DNA from: Plumapathes pennacea
Taxonomy: Eukaryota; Cnidaria; Anthozoa; Antipatharia; Myriopathidae
Length of the DNA: 64,000 bases
Assembly: GCA_964036295.1 (NCBI GenBank)
Contig: OZ038467.1
Coordinates: forward strand, 1,741,501-1,805,500
Direction of reading: 5' to 3'
In this document: piece by piece, positions 23,901 through 35,656 of the stretch
Layout: each line of letters starts with the position of its first letter
How positions within the stretch are numbered: position 1 is the stretch's first letter
Translations under genes and position numbers: made by a program
The notes under the pieces: model-generated
The model's input: only the letters and a program-made list of their open reading frames with translations
Database searches by the model: none
Told to the model about the DNA's origin: nothing

Positions 23901-26900
23901 TGTGTGGGGTTTTGCGCACGATTCTCGTTGTTGTTGTCACAGTCCTCTTTTACTTATGGTGACTTGTTTTTCCAGGCTTACTACAGACAAGGTGTCGCTC
24001 TGCAGTGTCTTGGCCGTCATGCAGAAGCTCTGGCAGCCTTCGCCTCCGCTCTCGCCCAAGATGCTAAAAGTCCCCAACTGCTCACAGCTTTGACAGAGGC
24101 CACGATGAAGTCACCTCTGAAAGGTACGCAACGCCGCTGTTGTTATATACAAAAAATTACTTGTGAAGGAATTTGAAGCTAAATATAGCCGGTCACTCGA
24201 CGAACGCTATATCAGAGCGATAATGTGCACTGGGAACAAACAATGGCTGTTGGCCTTTTTTATTCTATTTCTTTATTTCTTTATTCGCTACGAGAATATA
24301 TGATAGACATGGTTCTTTGTTTTCATGGATTGGGTGGTAGTTAATTTTGCGCGCCAGATCTTAATTTGTACACGGAAATTGATGTGCTTTTGGGGACGAG
24401 TTAAAAGGTATTCTTTCAAAAAACAGATTCTTTTCATTGCATGTGGCGATATTGAACCTGACTTGCGTGTAGTGACCGTATGTCGTTACACTTGGCACGG
24501 TTGCTGCATAACGTTTCATCATCGTTATGTAAAAATAAAATATACAGCGAAGTTCGCTTTCGGGCTCTGTTTCCATAATATCTTGTGGCTTGCTGAAGAG
24601 CGAAACGAGACATTTTCGCTTCAAAGGTGTTTACCTTCTCCCGACGGACGTGAATTTTGATTGAAACGATTCTGGTTTGATACCCATCTCTAAGCCCTCT
24701 TGACGACTAATTGGGCCGGAAACACTGTATTTTCGAGGGGATGACGTTGCCCATTTCGGCATCTGTCCTTGACCGGATTGCGGTTTGCCATATTAGGCTA
24801 CATTCCCTTCCTTCCTGTACAGACAGAACGACACTAAAAATAACATGTATATTGGTCCTGTTATAAATGATCCCGAGTGATAAAAGCTTCAGAGATCATA
24901 ACACAAATTCTCCCAACTATTCATGAAGAAAACCAATCGAATGAAAACTCTCGTAGGTGCAATCTAATAGCAGTGTTCACTTCCAGCTCCTGAACTGTCA
25001 AATGAAACCTCAAGGTGTGACCTCTCAAACGAAAGAACTCAATGAGTGTATTTTCTAATAGCAGTGGAAGGGTTGAAATGGAACAATTTCTCATCCTGTT
25101 GTATTAAATTTTTTTTTGCCTTGTTTTGTTTTAGCCACACTTGCTCGTACGTACGACCAGTTGAGCACAATGAAGCTTGACAAGAGTCCGTTTGTAATGA
25201 TCTCCGTGATTGGACAAGAGCTTTTGTCCGTGGGTCATCTCAGTCCTGCTATTGGTTGCCTGGAGGCGGCTCTAAAAGTGGGCACGTGTGGCTTACGACT
25301 TCGGGGTTCTGTCATTTCCGCGTTGAGTAGCGCTTACTGGAAACTAGGCAGCGTGACCAAGGCGATGTACTACATGAAGCAAGATCTGGAGACATCTCAG
25401 TCACTGGGAGACAAAGCCGGAGAGTGCAGAGCACACGGGAACTTAGGAGGGGCGTATTACTCGCAGAAGATGTACAAGGAAGCGTTAGACAATCATCGCC
25501 AGCAATTCGCAATTGCAACGACGTTAAAGGACCGCAAATCCGCTGCGGCTGCCTTATCGTCTCTTGGTCACGTGTACGTGTCTATGGAAGACTTTCCTAA
25601 CGCCATAGCAAGTCATAAGCAATCCTCGCAAATTCACAAAGAGCTCGGCGATCGTCTCGGCGAAGCGCGGGAGTTGGGAAATGTGGGTGCAGTGCACGTG
25701 CTACTTTGCGATTACGACCAAGCGGTGCGCTTCCATCAAGAGCATCTGAAGATCGCTACTGAGCTGGGGGATCAAGCGGAAGAAGGAAGGGCGTACAGCA
25801 ATTTAGGAAGCGCATATCACTGCAAGAGAGACTTTGATAAAGCGACCGAGTTTCACCAGCGTGTCCTGAACATTGCGAGGAAGACTAAAGATTTGTTTAT
25901 GGAGACGCGTGCGTATGCTGGGCTCGGTCACGCGCTGCGGTGCAAAGGGGAGTTGGAGCAAGCCAAGGTCTATCATGAACGCCAGCTAGCGGTTGCCGTC
26001 AAAAACAGCGATCGCGCTACCGAAGGCAGAGCGCTTTCTAATCTTGGAATCATACTCCAGCAGCAAGGGCGTTACGCTCAAGCTCTGAAGCTTCACAAGA
26101 GCCATTTAGCAATTTGTAAAGAACTCGAAGATCGCGCGGCGCAAGGGCGAGCGTACGGGAATATGGGCTGCGCGTACAGCGCCTTAGGCCGCTACGACCA
26201 GGCCATTAAATTCCACAAGCAGGAGTTAATCATTTCCCAGGAGGTAAACGACCGCGCTTCAGAGGCGTGTACTCATGGCAACTTAGCTGTTGCGTTTCAG
26301 GCCGTTGGAACCTTAGACAAAGCGTTAAAACATTACCAGAATCATCTGGAAATCTCCCAAGAACTGGGTGATCGGACGAATGAAGGTGTCGCGTTGAGTA
26401 ATTTAGGGAATTTCTACAGTTCGTGTGCGGACTTTACGAAAGCAGTTCCCCACTACGAGAATTTTTTGTCGTTGTCAAGAGAAATGCAGGATCGACTGGG
26501 AGAGTGTAAAGCTTGTCACAATCTCGGCTTTGCGTATTACTCGCTCGGCAATCACGGGGACGCGGTGAAGTATTATGAAAGAAACGTTGCTTTGGCGCAG
26601 GAGTTAGGTGATAGGACCAGCTTAGCGCAGGCACATTGTAACATTGGACTTGCGTACAGTGCGCTCGGTAACTACGACCGAGCTATTCAGAGCCACAAGG
26701 AATTTCTCTCGGTTTCCAAGGAGACTGGAAATGTCCAAGGCGAATTTAAAGCTTGCGGGAACATTGCGGAGATTTACACGATGCTTAGAAACACTAGCGA
26801 GGCGCTGCGCTTCTGCCAAGAGCAGTTGAAAGTCGCAGAGAACGTACACGACTTTTCGATGATTAGCGACGCTCACGGGGCGCTTGGGAACGCCTACAGG

Positions 26901-29900
26901 GCCGCTGGTCAGCTCGAAAAAGCACTGGAGGCTCATCGACGTGAGATGGAGTTCAGACAACAGTTGGAAGACAAGGCAGGTGTGTGTAAAGCTCTCGGCA
27001 ATCTTGGTTCTGACTATTCCAGTTTGCGGCGCTACAGTGACGCGTTTCAGTGTTACCACAAGCAGCACGTCCAAGCTAGGGAGCTAAACGATCGGTTCTT
27101 AGAATATCAAGCTTGCGGTAACTTGGGCATCACCAAGATGAATGCTGGCGATTTCCAAGAAGCCTTGGGTTTCTTTGAACAGCAGCTCGCATCTTTGGAG
27201 CAGCTTCCCGGGGCTTATCTTGACAGCGGTCGTGCGCATGGCAATTTAGGCGAGTGCTATTACATGTTGGCCGATTTCAACGAGGCTGTGAAATGCTTCG
27301 AGAAATATTTAGCAGCTGCGCAACAAGCAGAAAGCGCCGCTGACCAGGACAAGGCGTACCGCGGACTCGGTAACGCGCATAGATCTGTGGGTAACCTACA
27401 GCAGGCTTTGGTTTGCTACGAGAAGCGCCTCGTTGTGGCGCACGATCTAACAGACTTTCGCTCCAAGGAAGCGGCTTACGAAGAGCTGGGAGTCCTTCAT
27501 AAGGCTCTGGGCAACTTCGAGCAAGCGATCTTTTGCTTTGAGCAACAAATGTCTCTTGCCAAGGAATATAACGATCTGGAGAGCTTGAATGAGGCGCTGT
27601 CCGGCCTGGGGCTGGTGCAACAGAAGATGGGCGAGTACGAGGAAGCCCTCAAGTTCCACGAGGAAGAACTCAAGATCGCGCGCGAGCTGCGCGATCCCAA
27701 GCGACAAGCGCGCGCGTTCCACAACTTAGGAGTGACTCACGAAATTCTAGGAAATCACGAGCAAGCCACCAGGTACCAGGAGCAGCACTTGAGCGTCGCT
27801 TCGCAGAAAGATGACCCAGTGGCCAAAGCGCAGGCGTACAGCGCGCTCGGCCGGACCCATCATGCACTGGGAAATTACCCACAAGCCATCTCACACCTCC
27901 GACAAGGCCTGGCGATCGCTGAAGGCCTGGGGAGGGCTGAAGACGAAGCGAGAATACGTCATCGCCTGGGTTTGTCGTGCTGGGCAGACGGTCAGCTGAA
28001 GGAGTCGCGCGCTCAGCTGTTCCGCGCGGCTGAGTTGCTGGAAAAACTTCGTGAGGAAGGAATTCAGAACGGCGTCTACAAAATGGCGCTTTACGAGCTG
28101 CAGTCGACCACGTATCAAGCTCTGCAGCGCGTCTTGGTTACGGAAGGAAAGCATCAGGAAGCCTTGGCCGTCGCCGAGCGCGGAAGGTCACGAGACTTTA
28201 TCGATTTACTGCAGGAGAGACAAGGCAGTAGCCGAGCTCTTAGCGACGTGGCCCGATACTTGGAGAGCCCGCTCGTCACACCCGACTCCATCACGGACTT
28301 AGTCAAGAAAGAGAAAGCCACCGTTTTGTATTATTCCATCGCTGCTGGCCATCTGTATAGCTGGCTCATTACACCAGATCGAGGCATCGTCAAGTTTCAC
28401 GACATTGTGTTGTCGGACGGTGAGCACGATAACGAGGCGGGTTCCGAGCTGGATCACGACAGCAGCGTGGCGTACGCGAGTGCGTTACTAGACCAGCACA
28501 TCACGCAAGTGCGTGACGCCCTAGGCGTGGAGCCGCATTTGAATTTGAATCGGACCACCAGCATGTCAGAAAGCGAAGTGAGCGAGGACGCGTGGGAGCG
28601 GGACAGTGTTTTAAGCGCAGGCCTGGCGTCGCGTTCTTACATGTCCGCGGACGAAGATGACGTCAGCATGGTGTCGGGCCCAAGCCTCGCGTCCACCCCG
28701 AGGAACACTTTCCTAAGCGGTAGAAGTCTTCGGAAGTTGAACGGCGTTCGCAACAGCAACAAGAAACTCGGATGGTCGGGGAAGCCACCGCTGCGCGCTT
28801 TGTATGAGCTGCTGATTGCGCCAATGGAAGATGCGCTGCCTGTGTCGTCTTTCGAGAACGAAGGTTCCGAGCTTGCGCTCGTTCTTCAAGCTGATCTTTA
28901 TCTGGTGCCGTTTGCCGTGCTGAAAGGAAGTTTGTCGAAAGATTGCTTGTTCCGGCGCTTTCGTCTCATTACCGTGCCGTCTTTGCAGGCGCTCAGAGAT
29001 CAACGAGTTGCGTCGTCGTCCAAGAAAACATTCAACACCGCGTCGACTTTAGTCGTCGGAAATCCGAAAATTCCACCCTCTTTCGACCAATGGGACTCCA
29101 ACCCGAGTGCCGAACACGAAGCGAAAATTGTCTCGGAGTTGTTCTCCACGAAGCCGCTTCTCGGGAGCTCAGCGACGAAGACCGAAGTTGTCCGACAACT
29201 GCCGACTGCTGACTGCGTGCATTTTGCAACGCACGTGTCGTGGAAGCTGTCCGCCGTGATCCTGTCGCCCGGGCTGTCAGGGAGCCGATTTTCTACGACC
29301 ACTACCGACGGCGACGGCCTGGACTTTCTCGGAGATGTGAGCCACGACGAGGCGCCGGCTCTGTCCGACTTCCTGTTGACTGCAGCCGACATTTTGGATC
29401 AGAAACTCGTGGCGAAACTCGTGGTGATTGGAGCGGCGCACAATCATTCGTCACGCAATCGCATCACGTCAGACGGCGTGACCAGCTTGACCAGGTCGTT
29501 TCTTTCGGCGGGCGCGCAGTGTGTTTTGATAGCGCTGTGGCCTGTGCCCGACTTGGCGTGCAAGCTGCTGTTGAAGGCGTTTTATGGTGGACTCCTGCGC
29601 GGCATGAGGGCCAGCCACGCCCTGTGCCAAGCCATGCACGTGGTGCAGGGTACCAAGCAGTTCTCCCACCCCTCCAACTGGGCGGGGTTCATGCTCGTGG
29701 GGAGCGATACCGTGTTCGCCAAGAAGGAGCTGGAAATGAGCAGCGCCATAGCGCGTCTCCTTGACAACCCGACGCATTGCAGGGACGCGCTCAAAGTCCT
29801 CGCACACTTGGTGAGTAAAATTAACTCTATAAAACGACCTCGTTTTTTCAGCTTATAGACAAGACTGCGCGAAGTTACCTTCCTCTTCCTTCCACGATCG

Positions 29901-32900
29901 TTCAGCTGATTGATTTCTTCTTCAGAGTAAAACCAAACGCAATTTACTTTGCAGTGGAAAGCTAGTACTCAAGAGAACTAGTTTTTGACTGCGTTGGCGT
30001 GGAGAAAAATCTGAAAAGACTTTGAGGTGACGTTTCGAGCGTTTTGATTGGTTGAAATTGTTACTTACAGCCTCTGTGATTGCAGGTGTAATTAGTTTGG
30101 TTTTGGTTTTCGATAGTTATCCGAAAACTGCTCTACCATGCAGTGAAGAGAACTTGGTAGTAACCTTGCTCCGTTGAAATCGAATTAAACCATCAATTAT
30201 CGCCACATCACTCGCACATTTTCTTTGTGAGAGTAAAAGACTTAACTTTCATTCTTTCTTTAGGTCGACAAAGCTCACCAGCGAATCCTGCAAGGTCACC
30301 GCTCATCAATGTATACAGCGGAAGCGAGCATTCACGGAAAAGTCAAAGGGGTCAGCGGTTGGCGGGAGTTTTTGCAGTCGCTTGGCTTCCGGTTCCAGAA
30401 AGCAAACAATGGGCTGCCAGATTCTGTGTTCTTTCCGACGTCCAATCAACTAACAGACAAGCTCGCAGGAGCAAGCAACAATCTTCAGGCGTTGCTAGGT
30501 AAATAAGTAAATGAGAATTAAGACACAACGCGGTCATTTTAAATTTCCGGTAGGAGATGTCGTGACGTTAGTCAGCGTCAACCTCATGCCTAGTCCCCTG
30601 GCATTACCAAACGACTCCCCTTTAACTTCCGATGATTGTCTGCAGGTTTGAGTCCAACCACGCTACAGGCCCTGACTAAACTGACGAACTTCCCAGAAGT
30701 GAACAAGGCTTTAGTTGTGCTGGTACGTCGAGTTCTTGTTGGAGCGAGCATTTTTCGCCAAAGTAATAAATGTATGTCAGCGCCAGTCCGAACAGAGGAC
30801 GTAACAAGTGCTTTCCAGCCAGAAGCCATAGTGATGTTCAATAAGTCACTATCACTGTCATGCCCAGGCAGTATAAAAAAGTGGACTTTATTTCCCGTAT
30901 AAACGGGTGTCTGTCAATTAATCCACATTGCGGCATTCTGACCAAAGAAACTAATTTCTCTAGTCAGCCCGACAAGTTTAATCATCAGGAGGCCCGCTAA
31001 AATATCTCGGCCTCGCGACCTACGCATGATCGTGAAATGGCTTATTGGTTTTACTTTGAAGAAGAGATCAGTCAGTATTGCGAGCAGCAAACGCAATTGA
31101 GTTTAGTATCGTGAAGTCCATAACTAACAGGGTGTCCCTTTCTCTCTTCTTAGTTCAATGAAGTCCTGACCTGCTTCACACAGAACATGTCCAACGTCCA
31201 AGTGCCGCTCAATTTGAAGTTGTGGCGAACTCCCGGCTGCCATGAGTTGCTCGCTTCACTTGGGTTCGATCTCATCGGTGTCGGGAAAGCCGAGGTGATG
31301 TTGAGGTCCGGAAAGCCGAACAGCCGTCGGGCTCTTTCGTGTACCGTGCAGGCGCTGTGCGGGCTTACAGGCAAGTTACCGAGCTGGTATTGATTAGATC
31401 ATCCGGACCGATCTTTTATCGATATAATTTTGTATAGATAGTTGGGTGTAATTTTTAACCTTTCCACTGTCATTAATGATAGTTCCCAGCAGTCTTAACG
31501 TTGTTGTTAGGCAAAATTAGTTTTGTTGTTGTTGTTGTTGTTTGGGTTAGGGGAGAGGATGTCAAACTTACCATTCCCTTGTGAAATAATGGGCGCACTG
31601 TGAACATTTAACATTTAGTGGAAAGAGTTGACCCGGCCCTTTCACAATTCCGTAGCGACAGCTCCTTGAGGCAACATGCGAAGCTTCACATACTTTAACT
31701 TTTCTCTTTATTCTTTTCTATTGCAGAGATTGACAATCCTCAAGAAGCTGGTTACAAACCTTTGTCCAAGAACCACTCCGCCTCAACTTTAATCTCCAAC
31801 TTGTCACTCAAATCTGGTTCGATGGGCTCCGACCTGGACCTGCGTGGCAGAGAAAACTCCTCTGACGCGGGAAGTGCTAGAACTGGAAGTGTGAGATCGA
31901 AGACCAGCGTACGGTCTGATTCACAGTCAAATCTCCGCAGTTCACGAGAATCTCTGCTTGAATTTACACGTGGAACGTCCATTGATGATTCACCTCCCAA
32001 CTCTACAAACAGTCTTGCGGCACCGTCACATGCGCAAGTCATGGAAACGCGTAGACTCTCACGTGAATCTGTACTCAGTAAAATGCGTGTCACGTCCGTT
32101 GACGGTTCACCACGTGGCTCCACACGTGATCTGTCACGTGAAAGTTTACTTGGTACACCGCGTGTCACGTCCGTTGACGGTTCACCTCGTGGCTCCACAC
32201 GTGATTTGTCACGTGAAACTGTACACAGTACAGCGCGTGTCACGTCCGTTGATGGCCCACCTCGTAGCTCCACACGTGATCTGTCACGTGAAACTGTACA
32301 CAGTACACCGCGTGTCACGTCCGTTGATGGCCCACCTCGTAGCTCCACACGTGATCTGTCACGTGAAACTGTACACAGTACACCGCGTGTCACGTCCGTT
32401 GACGGTTCACCTTGTGGCTCCACACGTGATCTGTCACGTGAAACTGTACACAGTTTAGCGCGTTTCACGTCCGTTGATGGCCCACCTCGTAGCTCCACAC
32501 GTGATCTGTCACGTGAAACTGTACACGGTACACCGCGTGTCACGTCCGTTGATGGCCCACCTCGTAGCTCCACACGTGATCTGTCACGTGAAACTGTACA
32601 CAGTACAGCGCGTGTCACGTCCGTTGATGGCCCAGCTCCTGGTTCTGTACGTGATCTTGCCACGTCATCACATGATGTCATGTCAACAAACAAAGGAGTT
32701 TCGAGAAATTATGGGTCAGATAGGGCACGTAGCCCCGGGATCCGGATTCCAACAAACGGCTCCGTAGTGCCCAATGGCGGGAAAGTTGAATACTTGAATC
32801 AAGCGAATTCTGTGCCTTCACCCACCTCATCTCTTGCTGAACATACTTCCGATTCCAGTGTCGACAGCTACTCGGACATCGTCGGTCACAGGTCGTCGCG

Positions 32901-33705
32901 AAACGAGCCAAGCAATGGAGTAACTCATCCAATCAGACCGGGTCGAGGCTACGTGTCATCCAGCTCGCCTTCGTTGGTGAGGATATTCGATAGAGAACAG
33001 ACTAATAAATCAATTACAAGACCTGAACAAGGACGCTCCATTCTGAAAAACTCACTTAAAAATCAGAAAACTCTGGTGGATGCTAGAAGACTTCCGCTGT
33101 CCTCAAAGTACAGATCTGAAGAAAACCTGCAGACCAACAAGACGCAACATCTGACGAACGGAGACATTCCACGGGGACGCGGCAAAGAACGGGTTCGGAC
33201 GGTCAGCGAGGGTTTAGCGGTGGACGGGAGCCGGCGCGGGCAGGCCCGGTCAAAGTCAGTGCCCAGGGCAGCCGTGATCTCTGTGTCAAGTGACGAGGAA
33301 GCCGACGAGCCTCAAACGCGTCAAAAACAACGCGCGAGAACTGTAAACCGAAACTCGAATGCGAGCGTGGCGCGCGTGCAGTCGCCATCGGCACGCGTAG
33401 CAAACCGACCAGTGAGTTATCACGGTGAGCAGCGTCTGCCTCCTAATATGGAACGAGTCAGTCTGAACCACGTGAACGGTGTTCACTCGCCTCAGTCTTC
33501 TATTGAGAGCGCGGACTCACCCAGGACGCGGCAAAATGTGGCGGAACGCGCCGCGGCCGCGCTCATGCAGAATCACGTGTCACGCGTGCCACACACGGAC
33601 GCGTCGTCGTCACGGTTCGAGATGAAGTCTTTAAATGAAGAAAAGCGAAAGTTAAAGAAGAAGCACTTGGCAAACTTATCTCATCTCCAGTCTTCGTCGT
33701 GCTGA
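14905..33705 (+). CDS. TTC28: TTC28 (tetratricopeptide repeat protein 28), complete
   Basis: Eight exons: 14905-14937, 15291-15539, 23976-24123, 25135-29810, 30264-30498, 30646-30722, 31154-31370 and 31727-33705. They join in phase to 2537 aa; human TTC28 is about 2480. Residues about 25-143 hold the N-terminal TPRs (FLEKAKFAGEACARGDFEDA, SNRSAAY, YYRQGVAL). About 175-1180 is a long superhelix of roughly 40-residue TPRs with repeated GDRxxEGRAxxNLG patterns. About 1250-1680 contains the linker and CHAT domain (VHFATHVSWKLSA, GAQCVLIALWPVPD, SNWAGFMLVGSD). Then follow the conserved GWREFLQSLGF/VFFPTSNQ and GCHELLASLGFDL segments and a disordered tail ending SSC. The CHAT Cys of protease members (LSAC) is IGAA here, so peptidase activity is unlikely. 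Intron 7 has a GC donor at 31371. The tail carries an 8-copy 25-aa repeat. Human TTC28 is linked to Aurora B and the midbody. An alternative start may lie at 11579-11787. AATAAA at 34040 and 34491. Confidence 0.93.
15540..23975 (+). other. 8.4-kb intron 2 of TTC28
   Basis: No convincing coding exon of another gene is seen. It contains a TA-flanked pogo-like MITE at 19370-19529, a CRE palindrome at 20939-20946 and a CG-richer stretch around 20000-22000 that could be an internal promoter or enhancer. There is a T run at about 22970. A 136-codon frame at 15823-16233 looks random. Confidence 0.5.
19370..19529. mobile_element. pogo/Tigger-like MITE, 160 bp, TA-flanked
   Basis: The ends CAGTCAAACCCCGCTATTTC and the reverse complement of the right end (CAGTCGAACCTCGC...) match as terminal inverted repeats. 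They are flanked by TA on both sides, the target duplication of the Tc1/mariner/pogo superfamily. The left third also contains an internal palindrome (ccccgctatttcgaa ... ttcgaaatagcgggg). No transposase is present, so it is nonautonomous. Confidence 0.7.
24124..25134 (+). other. Intron 3 of TTC28
   Basis: About 1 kb between the third N-terminal exon and the giant TPR-CHAT exon. Donor GTACGC at 24124, acceptor TTTTAG at 25134. Nothing else is recognised in it. Confidence 0.6.
32056..32655 (+). repeat. In-frame coding minisatellite, 75 bp x 8, in TTC28 last exon
   Basis: Eight exact-length 75-bp units start at 32056, 32131, 32206, 32281, 32356, 32431, 32506 and 32581. Each encodes 25 aa of the form LSRETVHSTPRVTSVDG + PPRSSTRD. 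Units 3-8 are almost identical; units 1-2 and an older degenerate copy upstream (about 31950) are more diverged, which indicates recent expansion. The unit is rich in Ser, Thr and Arg and contains RDLS, a basophilic-kinase-like motif. Each unit also carries two CACGTG hexamers. The lack of stop codons keeps other frames open, including a 313-codon antisense frame that is not a gene. Confidence 0.95.
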
Positions 33706-35656
33706 TATCTGGTAAGCCTTTTTTTTTTTTTTACGTAGGAATTGTTCTTGCTTTGTATTGTTCTGGCCAGGCTGGGAGCCTTGCTGTTTGGATAGTAAAA
33801 GGTCGAGAACACAAGAACGTTGGATAAAATTCTGCTCTGGCCCAACAACTCGCACGACAGTAGGCAGAAGATAGTTCTCTTCCCTAAAAAGAAATGGAAC
33901 TGGTCTCCCTTTCCAACCCCACCCTCTTGTTCTCTGTGCGTTTGTGTTCCCCTCTCTTTTGTTTTAGTTGTTTTGTGGCCGACCTGCCCCTTCGGAAATG
34001 AAACTGATTTTCTTGAATGCATGTCAGGCCAGTCTACAAAATAAACCCCAAATACATCTTGGTTCAATTCCCTTCTATTTTCTCTTTCTCCACAGATTTA
34101 TGGTATGCAGCGACAAGTCTATTTTTACCAACGCGTTGCTGTTATAAAGGAGTTTCAGCAGCGTTTACATAAATTACTGCAGAGTGGTTTTTGAGAATCT
34201 ATAGAAAATTATAGCTAGCCAGATATTTATAGAGTGCGTACGGTTTGTATCAAATTCCCTTGACAGTGCATTCAATTTGGTCAGCAGCATATTGTCGTTC
34301 ATTCGTAGAAAAATTTGCACAGTTCGAGCCCTGTGTCGTAATTTTTGTATTTTTAAACAGGGTTCCTTGTGCGCACCAATCAAGTAAATTGTAAATTTAC
34401 AATGTGCAGATTTTCTGAGATTGCGAGTGTATAAATTCTATTTAATGTACTAGCGTCATGTATATTACACCCAGGAAATATTTTTATGGCAATAAATGAA
34501 GACGCCATTTTCTGATATATACAAAATATATATCAAGCGTGTTGTATTTTCTGAACTGTTAACACTCACACATGCAACGACTTGTATGTACCAAACCACT
34601 TCTGTCAGTGAGCCAAGATTGGGTGTCAGGCCATTGTAATCATCAGAACAAATCTCGCTAAATCGGCGCCAAATTGCCTCGAAACTCACCATAAGTGGCA
34701 AGTAAGGACTCTTTCCGTCATCTGACCGATTTTAAGAGTAAGGTTCACGCCTAAAATGTGATTTGAAAATTTCCCATACAAATCCTTAATAACCGATTGG
34801 CCATGACGTCATCAGACCGTGTGGACTGCCTGTGATTGTAGCTGTCTGACAGCTTGAATGTGCAGGTAAAATTCATTGCTGTTTGTTCTTCATAGTTCTC
34901 AAGGTGGCTGATGATATCACTTATATGTCGACTGTAACCCATCAACGGTTCTGCATTGTTTGGCCTGTGTCAGAGTCTGCTAACGAAAAACGATAAAACC
35001 GACTGGATGCCAGTTGCGATACTTTGTTTGCTGAAGTCTGAGAAAAAAGATGAGAACTTTTACAGATAAAACGTGGTCACGAGGCTTTAGTTTTGCGCTT
35101 TCCAGTTCTCAAGAATTAATATCTGTATGACTTCTGTATCAGTGCTGTTTCGTGCGTCATAGCACTCCAGGGGTCTCAGTTCAGCCCAATATCATCAAGG
35201 GAGGGGGGGGAGGGTGGGTAATGCGGCCAACAATTTTATGAATGTTTTGCTGATTGTCAGCAGTTTAGTAATCGAAATGGCGCCATGACCTGACGTGCAG
35301 ACCACCCAGGAAACTAGTGTAGAAATATTAAGGCTGAAATAGTTTTTGTTTACGTTCGTTAGCGAGAGCGGGGAGTGCCGATTTTTGTGCTCAGCGGGTT
35401 GCATGGCAACAGTGTTTTGGTTCTGGTGCACATGCGTGCTCGCGTCCATGGTTTCGTGGTTCGATTCAGTGGATTGATTTTCAATGATTTGATTCTATCA
35501 AATTCCCTCGAACAGGAGTTATAGCCGCAACTATTCTATCTCCACCCCAATAATCATGGATCTTACAGAGGACTTTTAGCGCTTGATGGTCTTCTTTGCG
35601 TCACAAGCTTTCACAAATTAACATTTGCGCGCAACGTTTGATGTTGAGCCGAGACG
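33706..35656. other. TTC28 3' UTR and spacer before CCDC74
   Basis: It holds poly(A) signal candidates at 34040-34045 and 34491-34496, a G-rich tract at about 35200-35217 and a CRE palindrome at 34804-34811. No coding exon is recognised. The last few hundred bases should contain the CCDC74 promoter. Confidence 0.5.
34040..34045 (+). promoter_or_regulatory. Poly(A) signal AATAAA, TTC28
   Basis: First canonical hexamer after the TTC28 stop, about 335 bases downstream. A second at 34491 could give a longer 3' UTR. Confidence 0.5.

Noticed and set aside
23718-24176. Extended 152-codon frame across TTC28 exon 3
   Set aside because: Only 23976-24123 has TPR sequence and matching splice sites; the flanking parts are intron.
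31752-32693. 313-codon antisense frame opposite the TTC28 tail
   Set aside because: It is open only because the 75-bp repeat has no stops in that frame; the sense frame has the conserved gene.
31958-32767. Val/His-rich frames in the second + frame over the TTC28 repeat
   Set aside because: Same cause: the repeat multiplies one stop-free unit. Not a separate protein.
14905-33705. TTC28 as a horizontally acquired bacterial TPR-CHAT gene
   Set aside because: The exon structure at both ends and segment-by-segment similarity to human TTC28, including the non-TPR tail blocks, point to vertical inheritance.
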